NCBI GenBank assembly: GCA_021397835.1
Contig: JAJFZO010000609.1
Span: 9,922,001-9,986,000, forward strand
From: Moringa oleifera
Taxonomy: Eukaryota; Streptophyta; Magnoliopsida; Brassicales; Moringaceae
DNA: 64,000 nt
Direction of reading: 5' to 3'
The position numbers and the translations under genes are program-made. The notes under the pieces are model-generated. The model made no database searches, was not told the origin of the DNA, and saw only the letters and a list, made by a program, of their open reading frames with translations. Below are positions 23,501 through 35,300 of the stretch, piece after piece (the stretch's first letter is position 1; each line of letters starts with the position of its first letter).

Positions 23501-26500
23501 GCAGAGCACAGTTACTTCTTAAATTATGCAATTAGACTGGTTTACAGGATGTATATACTTTTACGATACTATTCAAATGTTAAATATGGATGCCTAATGT
23601 CAAATGAATGTCATAATTGGAAATCTTCATAGATCTTGTTTTTTTGGAACCTGTGGGAGAAGTTCAAAGATGGATTTCTTTATTAACCCAAAGAGTATAA
23701 GATGAGTTTAACAATCTAAAATATCCTGCTTCAGTGTAGTTGGACTCAGAATATTTGGGAAAGTGTCTTGTCAGTGCTGGGGCAACAGTGGGTGGTTTCA
23801 AGACCTGTGGTGGCTGAATTGGAAGCTTGGAGGGGCTTCTTGTGTTTAAAGCAAAGAGGAAAATTATGATGCTAGTTCTCTTAGTGATGTTTTGGATGGC
23901 TTGGGGGGCAGAGAGGAATAAGAGGGCTTTTGAATGGGTAAAGACTACTTGGTGTGCATAAGGAACAGATGGGGGTTGGTGTTTAACTATTGCATTACTG
24001 GGAATTATTCTGTGAATGAGGTAGAACTTGTGAAGTTCATGGAACTCCTACTTGCTAAACGACCAACAATACTTTTTACATGGGCGGCACCCCCTTGTTG
24101 CAACCAATATATAACATTTAACTTTGTTTCTGAAAAAAAAAAAAAATCTAAAATATCCTTACAAGCTCAAGGGATTCCTGTCACTATGATGTTGACAAAA
24201 GTTGCTTTTTAGTAGCCACAGAAATTTAGACACACATTTATCATTTATGAATATTATGTTGATTCTCTAGTTGATTGCTTCTGGATTCAGAGAATAGCAG
24301 ATGAAAGGACAGCAAAGGTGGCAGAACTTGAGCAGAAGGTGGCTCTGCTTGAGGTATTAACGTATTTTGCCCTAAAATTTTATGTTTCATCCATAGTATA
24401 GATTTGAGTCCTCTTGGAACAATTAACACTGTGATATCAGGTTGAATGTGCATCTTTGAATCAAGAACTGCAAGATATGGAAGCTCGTGCTCGTCGTGGA
24501 CAAAAGAAGGTCTCAGATGAAGCAAACCAAATGATTCAGGTAAACATCACAATTCACTGCTATGGCATTAAGTGCAATATTTTCTGGTAACAATAGATTA
24601 TCTGGTATGTTTCCTTCAGTTATTTTCTCAATCACCCTGATAAAAAAGTTATTTTCTAAATCACTCATTTTCTATGCCAAGCAAGTTCGGAGAAACCCAT
24701 GTGGTTCCTAAGTTTATGGCTGATATTTTAAAATTTTGAACTTCTATTATTTTCCCCATACAAGATATTAAATGTTGCCTGCATGTGAAGTGCTTATGTT
24801 TCTGACACAGTGTAAGTGTTTATCATTTTATTAGTAGATTGAACTTTTAAACTATGAATAAATTGGTTTCCAGTATTAAAAACTATGAGTAAGTTGGTCA
24901 GGAACCTAATGATTAGTTATGAAGTGCCGCTCAATAACATACACACTCCTTTCTTTAGTTGGGTATACTTGTGTGCTTCGATATATTGATTTTGGCTATA
25001 AATTCTAGTATGTTTTGTGTTTGGCTTGTAATAATGGTCTTGTTCTGGAAGTGGTATTCCAGACTCACATCTTGCCGTATGTGTAGCCTTTTAATGGTTT
25101 TGGCATGTGGGATATAATAAACTGTTGTGTGCGTGTATCCTCTTGAAATACTATCCTTTCTGCTTTCTTTGGACCATCTAGCATTTTTTTCTCTCATCTT
25201 TTTCTTATCTTCTTTCTTGAGGGATGGGGTTATGGGTGGTGAAAATGTTCATATAACAGGAGTATCAAAATTCTGTCTTTTCACAAATCCAATTAATTTT
25301 CCATTTGAAAAAAAAATAAAATTGGGGCCCTTTATTTACATAAATTATGGACGCTGCATGTCTGTACTTTCCAGATTCAGGAAATGTCGATCAATCATGT
25401 AAACATTGTCACTGCTGAATGGATAGGATTATTGTATATGTCAAATGTTTGTCTGGAAAAAAAGCAGTCAACTTAATCAACTATCAAAATAGTTGATTAA
25501 GCTGACTACTTTTTTCTGGACAAGCATTTGACATACATGTAAAAAAATTTCTTCTTTGGCAGCTTCAGAGATATTACTTAACATAATCTTGTCCATCATA
25601 TGTAGATGCAGGCATGGCAGGAAGAAATAGAATGTGAAAAATAGCTGATTAAGCTGACTACTTTTTTCCAGACAAGCATTTGACATACATGTAAAAAAAT
25701 TTCTTCTTTGGCAGAAAAATAGTTGATTAAGCTGACAACTTTTTTTCCAGACAAGCATTTGACATACATTTAAAAAAATTTCTTCTGTGGCAGCGTCAGA
25801 GATATTACTTTAACATAATCTTGTCCATCATATGTAGATGCAGGCATGGCAGGAAGAAGTAGAACGTGCACGCCAAGGTCAAAGAGATGCTGAAAGCAAA
25901 CTTTCTTCGTTGGAGGCAAGTCCGGATTTTTTTTTCACATGATAATGTCCTTCTATTTGCTTGTCTTGTAATATCAGCAAGTTTGTAAGCTTGCTTTGTA
26001 ATGTTTTCTAAGGATGGTTTTCATGATATATTTGTTTCCTTGCAGGTTGAATTACAAAAGATGAGAGTTGAAATGGCTGCCATGAAGAGGGATGCGGAGC
26101 ACTATTCACGTCAAGTAATGTCTTTGATTTATCCAGCCTTTTTGCCTCTCCTTATGGATTCATATTTTTGGACATACATGTCTGTATATTATGATTAAGG
26201 GCACCAATCGGCATAGTGTTTGCATAGTATTTCTTGCATTTATGTCTTTCAAGGACGCATGGACTTAAGAAAAACCGCATTCAACTTACTTGAGCTCACA
26301 TATAAGGTCATGTGTTCCATCATAATATTCTTTGTGCATCCCAAGTTGTTTCAGGGTTCAGTAGGGTTGCCATAATGTGACATGGAGTACTTCCTTTTCA
26401 CTGTAACCATGAGTTGCGCCAAAATGTTGTAACCTGGATAGTGATACTCTTTAACTTACTAGTCAATTTGAAACATTCGACTTCATGACGCAACATGTAC

Positions 26501-28987
26501 TTGTGAGGGTATAATGATTCCTGTGGGTGCACATGATCCAGTGCTAATACAGCAGAACAAAATTCTCTTGATCAATCTGTAGAAAACGAAGGAAGTAGAA
26601 TGACTATTAGTTTGTGTTTAGAAACAAAATAATTTGCCCTAAAACATGAAAGGTTTATATTACTGGATATTGTTACAGTTTCATAGGAAAGATCTTAGTC
26701 TTATATCAATTTGTCGTCTGAAGAATGATTAATGCTAGAAGAATGAACTTTGCTTTGTCCTTTATTATGTTATGTATATGTTATGTATATTATCTTACAT
26801 AATTTACTCAAGCATCAGCTTAATGGTTACAACGACCATCTAACAGGAGCATATGGAACTAGAAAAACGCTACCGCGAACTGACTGATTTGTTGGTAATG
26901 TAAACTGAAGACATTCATATTGCTCGGTTAAATCCATTGACTTATGCTAATTTCTTTTAGCTATGCTACCATGCAGTACTACAAGCAAACACAGCTAGAA
27001 GCGATGGCTAGTGAAAAAGCTGCAGCAGAGTTTCAACTGGAGAAGGAAGTAAAGCGTCTCCAAGAAGCACAGGTCTGCCCTCAGCTATTTTGTCTGATTG
27101 ATTAGAAGTGCTCATTTATATTCTTCATTGCATTTTGCCTGTATCTTATGATCAAATATTGCAAATATTGTTATGTTAAATAGGTAGAGGTGGAAAGAAG
27201 TAGAGTTTCACGTAGGGCACCATCATCCTGGGAAGAAGACACGGAAATCAAGGCGCTTGAGTATGTTAATTATGTACTGATTAAATTATGCTCTTTCGCA
27301 TGTCTCACTGATGTTTTTGGCATATAATGTTTTTTGTTTCTTGCAGTAGTAAGAATATTATTTAGCTTTCTGATAATGGGAAAAATCTTTGTTTTGAACA
27401 TCTGAAATCTGTAATTAATTCCATTTGAAATACATTCCATAAGATGCAGATATAGTCGCATAATAATCATGTAAAGATATAGAAGAACTGATATCAAACC
27501 AAATAAGGAAACCACGTTCAATCAAATCCCTAATGACATGCGTGATTCTCTTAATTTAAATCTGTGCCTAAATAGGTCTTTGACAATGGCCCTATATGGT
27601 ATATGTTGCACTGTTTTGCATGTTGGAAGGTTTTTGTTATTTTAGCTCAACTAGATCTTAAGGTGAACATATCTCACTCGTCCCTATTCTTTAGTAGTTC
27701 ATATATTTGTATTTTCAGACAGTAAATTTTTGTGGCAGCTGTGCCATATATGTTGCTGACAAAAGGAATTCTCAATGATGGGAAATAATCATGTGATTTC
27801 TCATGACCATGCTTATGTTACTTAACTATTGGAGTTGCAACTTCTAATAAATACATGCTTGCTTTGGTACTCTAACTTGGAAAAGAAGAATGGAACTTTT
27901 TGATGTTAATCAGCTGAAATGATCAGATTTGCATCGTAGCCTGTGTAGATTTGCTGTCTTCTATTTAATTATGTACTTTAGCTTCCTATTAGTTTCAGAA
28001 CTATGTCTATACATCAGCCAATGACTGAGAGCATTTTATTGATTTTAAGACCACATTCCTACTGCAGAAAATGAAATATTTCAGTTTTTATTGATTTTAA
28101 AACCGCATTCCTACCTCAACCTGGTACTGTTAGTTAATTCAAGTTATATGCTTCGAAATATATTTTGACTGAACTGCTGGGTAGTTGCTTTGGAGAGAGG
28201 TGTGGTAGTCTTAGTTAATTCAAATTATATGCGTAGAAATGTGAGTTCACTGAAATCAACTGCTGGATAAATGTTTTTAAGAGAGAGAGAGAGATGGCAA
28301 TCATATAGCCTATGCTTTCCCCCCATGTTTAGTTTTAGTATTTGAAAATTTGCTTATATGCAGGCCTCTTCCCTTGCATCACCGTCACATGGTTGGCGCA
28401 AGCATACAGGTAGATGGGATTTATATCTCAAATCATTTTTGCATTTTTGTTTTTTCTTTTCTGAAATTGTATTCAATCCTCTAAATGCAGTTGCAGAAGG
28501 CAGCAAAACTACTGGATTCGGGGGCTGTCAGAGCTACAAGATTTCTTTGGCGGTATCCAACAGCACGGGTCATCCTGCTTTTTTATCTTGTGAGGAACAG
28601 TTAACCTTAGGTTTATAATGCCTTATTACCAACAGATTCTCTAGAAGCATTCAGATTTCATAACTACAAAAATTATTCGCAGGTATTCGTGCATCTATTC
28701 TTGATGTATTTGTTGCATCGCCTTCAGGTACATCTGACTATTTCCATAACTGTTATAGGAAAGAGTTGATTGTCATTTATTGAGCCATATTAAGGATATC
28801 ATTTGGAAAAAGATAATTACATCATAACACAGATTTGTCCAATTATAGCATGTGGATGATCATCCTTGCATCAGTCTGTGTTTTGCTAAATGTGTATTTC
28901 TCTTGTATTGTGTAGGAACAAGTAGACAACTTTGCTGCAAGAGAAGTTGCAGAATCCATGGGCCTAGCCAATCCCAACTTACCATGA
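18541..28987 (+). CDS. GC5: Golgin candidate 5 (GC5/TMF-like Golgi tether)
   Basis: Long coiled-coil tether at the Golgi, homologue of animal TMF/ARA160. Twenty-one exons: 18541-18568, 19672-19752, 20727-20776, 20869-21489, 21607-21669, 22294-22371, 22474-22677, 22878-22934, 23048-23122, 23211-23282, 24291-24353, 24441-24539, 25838-25915, 26046-26114, 26847-26894, 26977-27072, 27184-27260, 28364-28409, 28491-28589, 28683-28727, 28916-28987. Sum 2121 bases, 706 aa, all phases closing. Start MASWLKAAEDLFEVVDRRAK is the family N-terminus. Residues about 53-260 are acidic and low-complexity (exon 4), about 285-620 continuous coiled coil (RYRELTDLLYYKQTQLEAM), then AVRATRFLWRYP and a hydrophobic stretch at about 660-680, ending MGLANPNLP. 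Intron 13 (25916-26045) has a GC donor (GAG then GCAAGT); all others are GT-AG. Exon 4 alone holds nearly a third of the protein. Confidence 0.93.
20501..20528 (+). repeat. (TG)14 microsatellite in GC5 intron 2
   Basis: A pure TG run of 14 units, with a shorter CT run at about 20300-20317 in the same intron. Likely polymorphic. Confidence 0.9.
23714..24159 (+). mobile_element. 5'-truncated LINE tail with target-site duplications
   Basis: Insert of about 418 bases (23728-24145) in GC5 intron 10. It is flanked by a perfect 14-base direct repeat, ATCTAAAATATCCT at 23714-23727 and 24146-24159, and ends in 14 A on the plus strand. The body decodes, with stops and shifts, to the C-terminal end of a plant non-LTR retrotransposon: ESVLSVLGQQWVVSRPVV then FWMAWGAERNKRAFEW, the usual W-x3-ERN-R-x-F pattern at the end of LINE ORF2. 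Truncation, A-tail and duplication are the marks of target-primed reverse transcription. The element is dead and lies in the gene's sense direction. Confidence 0.85.
25434..25536. repeat. Inverted repeat (hairpin) in GC5 intron 12
   Basis: Left arm 25434-25484 and right arm 25489-25536 are near-perfect reverse complements (about 50 bases each, a handful of mismatches) separated by only 4 bases. In the transcript this would form a long stem. The right arm recurs twice more downstream (25641-25688 and 25719-25767). Confidence 0.85.
25486..25868 (+). repeat. Triplicated module including a partial copy of GC5 exon 13
   Basis: Three direct copies: A 25486-25636 (long), B 25637-25714 (short), C 25715-25868 (long). 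Each starts AATAG(T/C)TGATTAAGCTGAC and includes GACAAGCATTTGACATACAT and a TTTCTTCT..GGCAG block. A and C continue into the intron end and the first codons of exon 13. In C this is the real exon. In A the copied acceptor (TATGTAG, 25599-25605) is followed by ATGCAGGCATGGCAGGAAGA and then a TAG at 25642-25644, so it is a decoy exon start. Confidence 0.85.
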
Positions 28988-30578
28988 TTGGATTAGGTGT
29001 TATAGTTGAGTGCCACAGAAGTCTTCAAATGCCTGATTCCTGTGTGCCAGAGGGCGTATTCAATTTTCTTATTACAAGCACGGAATGGCTTGAGATTATG
29101 CAACAAAGTATGAAGCAGGGGAAGTTGTCTTTGGCATCGTTCTCTCATGCAATCATCAGACCAAATAGTTGACCTGGGGAAACTGGTGAAGAAAGGCCTT
29201 GCAGACTAGATACTGGCAAAAGTATAGGGGCAGATTTTCTCGTTATGCAAATGTTGATATAACATTGTTTACATGTTTCTGTACACCTTTTTTTGAACCT
29301 GAAATTATAATTGAAATTTGGAGCACCATGTTGTAGATTCAGACTTCGCATCTGCCCTGTAAAAGATAAAATTCTTTCATTAATTGTGGCGATAACCTTG
29401 CCAGTAATGCAGTTTGACTTTCTTTCAACTTATGAATGAATGACGCCTGACATTACCTGCAATTATGCTTTACTTACCACGGCCTGTGCAAAATTGCTGA
29501 TCATTGAATTTTGGCATCGAAGAAAATCTGGTCCGAAGGTCCACATGGGCAATCACAAGATGTTTCATGTAGTTGAAACTTGGAAAGCTGCCATTTATCT
29601 TATATTGACATTGTAAGAAAATAACTTTTTCATGACATTATAATATAGTAATAGAATCATGAAGATTGCTTGTCTGCTTTCCAAGGTCTCTCATCCAAGT
29701 AGGCCACTGTCTGCTTAGGTTCTCTTTAACCTTTTTAGTTGCTAAGTTTGAATAGAATGCTGTGTCATGGCTCTTTTGGCTGGTAATGCATCCCCACAAA
29801 AGCAGGAGAGTAAAAGCGATTTGTTTACGTCTATCAATGATGAATTAATGATAGGTGCCAATCTTTTTTTCTTTATTTCTGGTAATCTCCTTCATAGAAT
29901 TTGAAAGAATTAACAGAGCAATACTATTAATTTGAAAAACTTAAATTTCATTTGGAATGAATAAGGTAGATTGTTGTATCACTCAAAATCTCATTTCTTA
30001 GTACAAGATGCATGCTAATAAGTTTAACAGTAATAACAATCTTAATTTGATCCACTGCATGGTCTTATGGGTGACAACAAATTGCTGAACATATCTATCT
30101 AATTTATTGGTTGGACTCTCATAAAGTAATACCAGTGTGGCTATGACTATGGCCTCAGCCAGGAGATTCATGAGGACCATAACAAATTCTTTTTTTTTTC
30201 TTTTTTGCTAAAGATAACTGCGATATTTTTATTAAAAAAAAAAAAAGTGTAACCAAGATACTGATGGGTAAGGGCAAATGGTAGTGGGAACTTTCTTTCC
30301 CGGTAAAAAAGTGAGGAATCGCTTTAGCTGACTCATCTTTTGAATCTCTTTACATCTCTCTTTCCAAACTTCTCAGTAGCGCCATTAGAAAAAGAATAAA
30401 GATCACCAAAACAAAAGAAAACATGTTACTCTTGAACCCAAAAAAGTAAAAGAAGTTGCCCTTAATTTTTTAATAATTCAATAATTTTATTTTTAATTTT
30501 ATCGTACTTAGTATTTATTAAAATTTTAAAATTTATATTTATCTTGATTAAATAAATAAAAACTTTAAGATAAAGATT

Positions 30579-31045
30579 TTATAAAATTTTAACATTAATT
30601 TTATGTTACTAATCAAAATTTTATATTTAAAAAATAATAAATCAAATCTTAATTTATTAATTTAATATAAATTAAATTTTATTAAAAAATTTAAAATTAA
30701 AATATTTAAATTAAAAATTTTATACAGTAAATTTTAATTTAAAATTCTTTTACAGAGATAAAAAAATGTTCAAATTATCGTTACAAAAATTTTTATAATT
30801 TTTTGAGCATTAAATATGTATTTTTTAAAATTTATGATATTAAAAATTTAAAAATAATGTAATTATTTAAAAAATTATAAAACTTTCTGTGATGTTATCT
30901 TAAATATTTTTTTATATTTGTAAAATTTTTTAAATTTTTTAATAAAATTTAAATTTGAGAAATTAATAAATTAAAATTTAATTTATTATTTTTTAAATTT
31001 AAAAATTTGATTGATAACGTAAAGTAAATATTAGTATTTTATAAG
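30579..31045. repeat. AT-rich MITE-like element (copy 4, best preserved)
   Basis: About 467 bp with ~85-base inverted ends. The left end has TTACTAATCAAAATTTTATA at about 30606 and AAAAATAATAAATCAAATC. The right end, read in reverse, gives TTATCAATCAAATTTTTAAA and AAAAATAATAAATTAAATT at the matching places. No coding capacity. It is the clearest of four similar elements in the window. Confidence 0.5.
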
Positions 31046-32177
31046 ACTTTTATTTAAAATTTAAAATTAAAAATAAAATTTATTTAAAATTTAAAATTAT
31101 ATTTTATTTTTTATATTAAATTTTGATATTTAAAAAATTATAAATTAAATTATAATATACCAATTGATTTAGTTGAATTTTAAATCAAATTATTCTAAAA
31201 AATTAGTAATATTTTTTATTAAATTTTTCTAAAAGTACATATTTTATTATGAGTTTATTTTTAAAATTTAAATAATTTTAAATTTAAATAATTTTTTAAA
31301 TTTAATATTAAATATTTTTAAATATATAATTTTAGTATTTAAATAATTTTTAATTTTTTATAATACTAATTTAAATATTTTTATTTTTATTAATATCTTT
31401 ACTTTAATTATTTTCATATTTAAGTATTAATAAAATTTAATTTAAAATGAAAACAAAAAAATTTCTTAATTTTACTTAAATTTTAATTCAAATGTCGTAG
31501 TTTCTTTTCTTTTTTTAAACTGTACTGATAAAGTTTTAATTTAATTCAATTAGACATTAGTCTAATAAAATTAATAATATTTTAAAAATATTTTGAAAAT
31601 AATTTACATAAATTTTAAACTTTATTTAAAATTTAAATTTTTTATTCATGATTTTTATAAAGTTTTTAAAAGGAAAAAATATTTTTTATATTTTAAAAAT
31701 TATAAAACTAATTTATAACATAATTTAAATATTTTTAAATCAAAATTTATTAAATCAAATTTTTAATTCAAATAATTTGAATTTCTAAAATTTTATTAAA
31801 ATTTAAATTGACTCAAAAAATTTAAATAAATAATTCAAATAATTAAAAAAGATTGAAATAAAAATTTAAGTAAATTTCTGTATTTTATATATTTATTTTT
31901 TAAATTATCCACAAATTTATTTGAATAACTGAAATTTAACTTTTATCTTTAAACTTAAAATAAAAAAAGAACAAGCCATTAGAAGCCACTTCCTTCCATG
32001 GGAAGAAAATTTTGATTTGATTGAGGGGACGGCTCTTTCTGTGACATGAAAAAGCTGACTGCTTTACTGCTCCAATTATCTTTGCGTACGAGAAAGATGG
32101 ATTATAGGGTACACACTAGTGGTGGTGTTCCCTCTTCTTTTTCCCTCCTGTCGTCACTGACTCCTCTCTTTAAAACG

Positions 32178-32187
32178 GGCGCCAAAA
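32178..32187. promoter_or_regulatory. E2F-type site before the RDR gene
   Basis: GGCGCCAAAA is, on the other strand, TTTTGGCGCC, which fits the E2F consensus TTTSGCGC. It lies about 135 bases before the ATG and just after a TTTAAAA TATA-like string at 32169-32175. Function is inferred from the motif only. Confidence 0.35.
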
Positions 32188-32321
32188 CCCACTCAACGAA
32201 CATACAGATTCAACAATTTGTATTTGCATTTCTACAACGCTTTCTCTCATTTTCTCGCCTCCCAAACCAAAACACAAACTCAACTGATCAACTGCCTAGT
32301 GGTAACAAAACATTTTCAACA

Positions 32322-35300
32322 ATGAGCCATCCTTACACACCACAGCCACAGCAATTGCTTCCGCAATCCGTGGAGGAGTTGTTGCGAAGGATTTGTACTG
32401 AGCAGAACCAACCCCCCATTAACTCGAATACGAGAGCCAAACTCGCTGATCTCGGAGAAGAAGAAGCTCTCTCCATCCTCCGTGAGATCTCTCCGCAGAA
32501 GATACGACGTAGCCTCGACGGCTTTATTAACTACTTGGCCAACATGGGTTCTCCTCTGAAACGCCCCTGTCTGTCTTCTCGACAAAACTGCAGCCTAACT
32601 TCCACTGACCCCCATTCCCGTCTCCTAATGTATCCTCAAGGTTAGTTAAGTCGCTCTTTGTTTTATCCAAATTTGAATTCGTTTTACGGCTTACTCAGTT
32701 GGTTTTTAAGTTTACCTATCGGAGGTCTGGTTTTCCGAGTGTATCAACAATTTTGCGTTTTTCCTTTGGTTTCATTTCTTTGGAGAAACAACTCTCTGGT
32801 GTTTGGTTCTTAGCTGCTGGAAAAGTACGTATTATATATTTCAAATTCCAATCTTTTAAAGTGTTTCTGATGCAACGAAATTCAACTCACTGCTCCTTTT
32901 TTTTCTTTATTGTTTTTCTTTCATCTATTTCGTTGTGTTCCACAAAATGCATGGATGTAATTGTGGCTCCATCATTTGATCATCAAAACTTTCTGTGGTA
33001 CCCCCTTTTTGGTTTCAAGCAACATATCTCTTCGCTGAAAATTGGGTTGTAGTAATAGGAACTCATGAACTTTTACTTGCTCTTTTCTTTCACTTTTGCT
33101 TTTTGTTACAATGCATGATAGATCAAGCATTTTCCATGTATCATGTTTAACAATCTACTGCTCGCCTATCACTTTCTTCAAACACAGATGATGCTCAGAC
33201 TCCAAACATACGACAAGAGCACCAAATGTTTACTCCCATGGTTGCTGATGGAGCTAACGGGCAAAGACATAGCCCCCAGTTGCTTGCGCTGGGAGAACTG
33301 GAATTTCGGAAAGCCTTCTTAATCTTAAATTACATAGGAGAGTAAGTTTGCCTCACATTTATTGGCTATTACGGTTCTCTGATTTAATTGTTTAAGAGTT
33401 GATTTTTGATTGACACAGTAAGAAGTTGGAAGAGGCCATATCTGCAGATGAAATTGGTAGACTAAAGAATTTGCAAATGTATAACTTTGAGCAGCAACTT
33501 TGGAATTCGTTGGGCCAATATAATATCATGGAAGAAGATCGAAGGAAGGTGCATGAATATTGTTGACATTTAGTGCTGGTCCTAATGTGTTATAGTTCAA
33601 GGAGCTTATTTTTGGGAAATATTAAGACTTAAATCATTTGCTCTTCATGTCATCAAAATATGCCTTTTCAAACTAATGGTTGAGGGTTCTCTTTTAGTGT
33701 AGAATATTGTTTGTAGTAATCATGCAGTGGTTCACATCATCATGCATAGGTTTAGCAGATCTTGTTTACCAGATAATATTCCGTTGTTTCTAAGAACAAA
33801 AAGTTAAGTAGAATATTGTTTTGGAGTAATCATTCAGTGGTTCACATCATCATGCATAGGCTTAGCAGATCTTGTTTACCAGAATAATATTATGTTGTTT
33901 CCAAGAACAAAAAGTTAAGTTTTGTGGTCTCTCTCTTTCAGCCACATTGGGTGGATTATCATCAAATTAAATGTTTTTTTTTTTTGTTGGATGATACAGT
34001 AACAGTTACAGCATATATCAGAAGACTGTAACTAGAGATGAGTAGGGATAACATTATTTTTTCATTTTTGTATTTTCTATGAGCATAATTCTAAAACTTT
34101 CTCTTTTCTGTGGGCTTGTATTAGTTTTACCTACTATGTGTGAATTCTGAGTAAAAAGTTTGGGGCTTTAAGTGACTTGCAGTTTAACCAGACTTTAAAA
34201 GGTTATAATAAGATTTATGATGCATGAAAACTACACCAAAGTAAATTCCCATCTAATGGGCTTGTCTTCCTAGAATTAAGTGGGTTTTGACTGACTACCA
34301 TAATTATTTTTCCTGGGTTTCTTGCAGTGTTTTGATTGGGATTCTGGACAAACACACATCTATCATTGTCATGTTTCTAGGAATGGAAGCTACAGATTCA
34401 AGGTTTATATATCTACTTCATTATATGCATGCACATAAATGATCTTACACCGACTTTTAATGCTTGGATAAAAGATGTTTAAAATCTTTTAATTATCGGA
34501 TGCTATTTGACAAATTTCTCAATAGGAGGTACATTGGGTCATCATTGCTTTATGTGGATGATATGGACGTCTAGACAATTTCTAGTCATACAACTCAATA
34601 TGAATTTCATGCATAGAAAGAAGATTCAAAGCTTTTGTATTTGAATTTCCAGGCTTGAATTGGTAGCAACTCATGCTGATATACAACTGTAACAGCACTA
34701 GTATTAGCTTGTTGTTGAAGATCTTGGGTCTGATGCTTTGGTTTCAGTTCCCTGTTAGTTGTCTCCAATTCTTTTGCTGGGCACATGAATTATGTATAAT
34801 GTTTTAAATGGTGGGATCTAGGCAGGCACTTTGCATTTGTGGTCTGTAGTAATATTTTCAGTTTGCTACTTCTTTATGTGTCCTACTTTAATGTGTTATC
34901 ATTCCCATCATCTTTATTTCAGGGGCCTTATCTGCAGGAGACTACAACTCACATGCACAGGGTTTTGGGAGATGACAATGTCCTGATGGTCAAATTTGCA
35001 GAGGAAATGTCAGACAATGGAGCTGTTCGTATGAATGATGATGAGCAATATACTAAGTACCACAACATTGCGAAGGAAGGAATTCTTGTTGGTTTGCGTC
35101 GCTACTACTTCTTCTGTGAGTCTTTCTCATCTCTTTGCGTGTGGTGAATTTAATTTTTTCAGATCTTGCTTGATCATTTTTTAATTCATGATTTTTCCCT
35201 CTATTCTCCTTTGAATAATTCACTAGTTTAAACCACTAAGTGGTTTGATGGTATCTTATGTACAATATCTATGCATCTATATGTATGTTTTAGGTTACTT

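Larger units (their letters stand above)
28988..32321. other. Intergenic: GC5 3' UTR, AT-rich block, RDR promoter and leader
   Basis: The first ~400 bases are probably GC5 3' UTR. 29.4-30.45 kb is mixed, with a T-rich/A-rich pair at about 30188-30245. 30.45-31.95 kb is extremely AT-rich and contains MITE-like copy 4. 31.98-32.32 kb is the RDR promoter and leader. No further gene seen. Confidence 0.55.

Noticed and set aside
32046..32321. N-terminal extension of RDR by 92 in-frame codons
   Set aside because: It begins before the TATA-like string and E2F site, is low-complexity, and the family starts near MSHPYTPQ.
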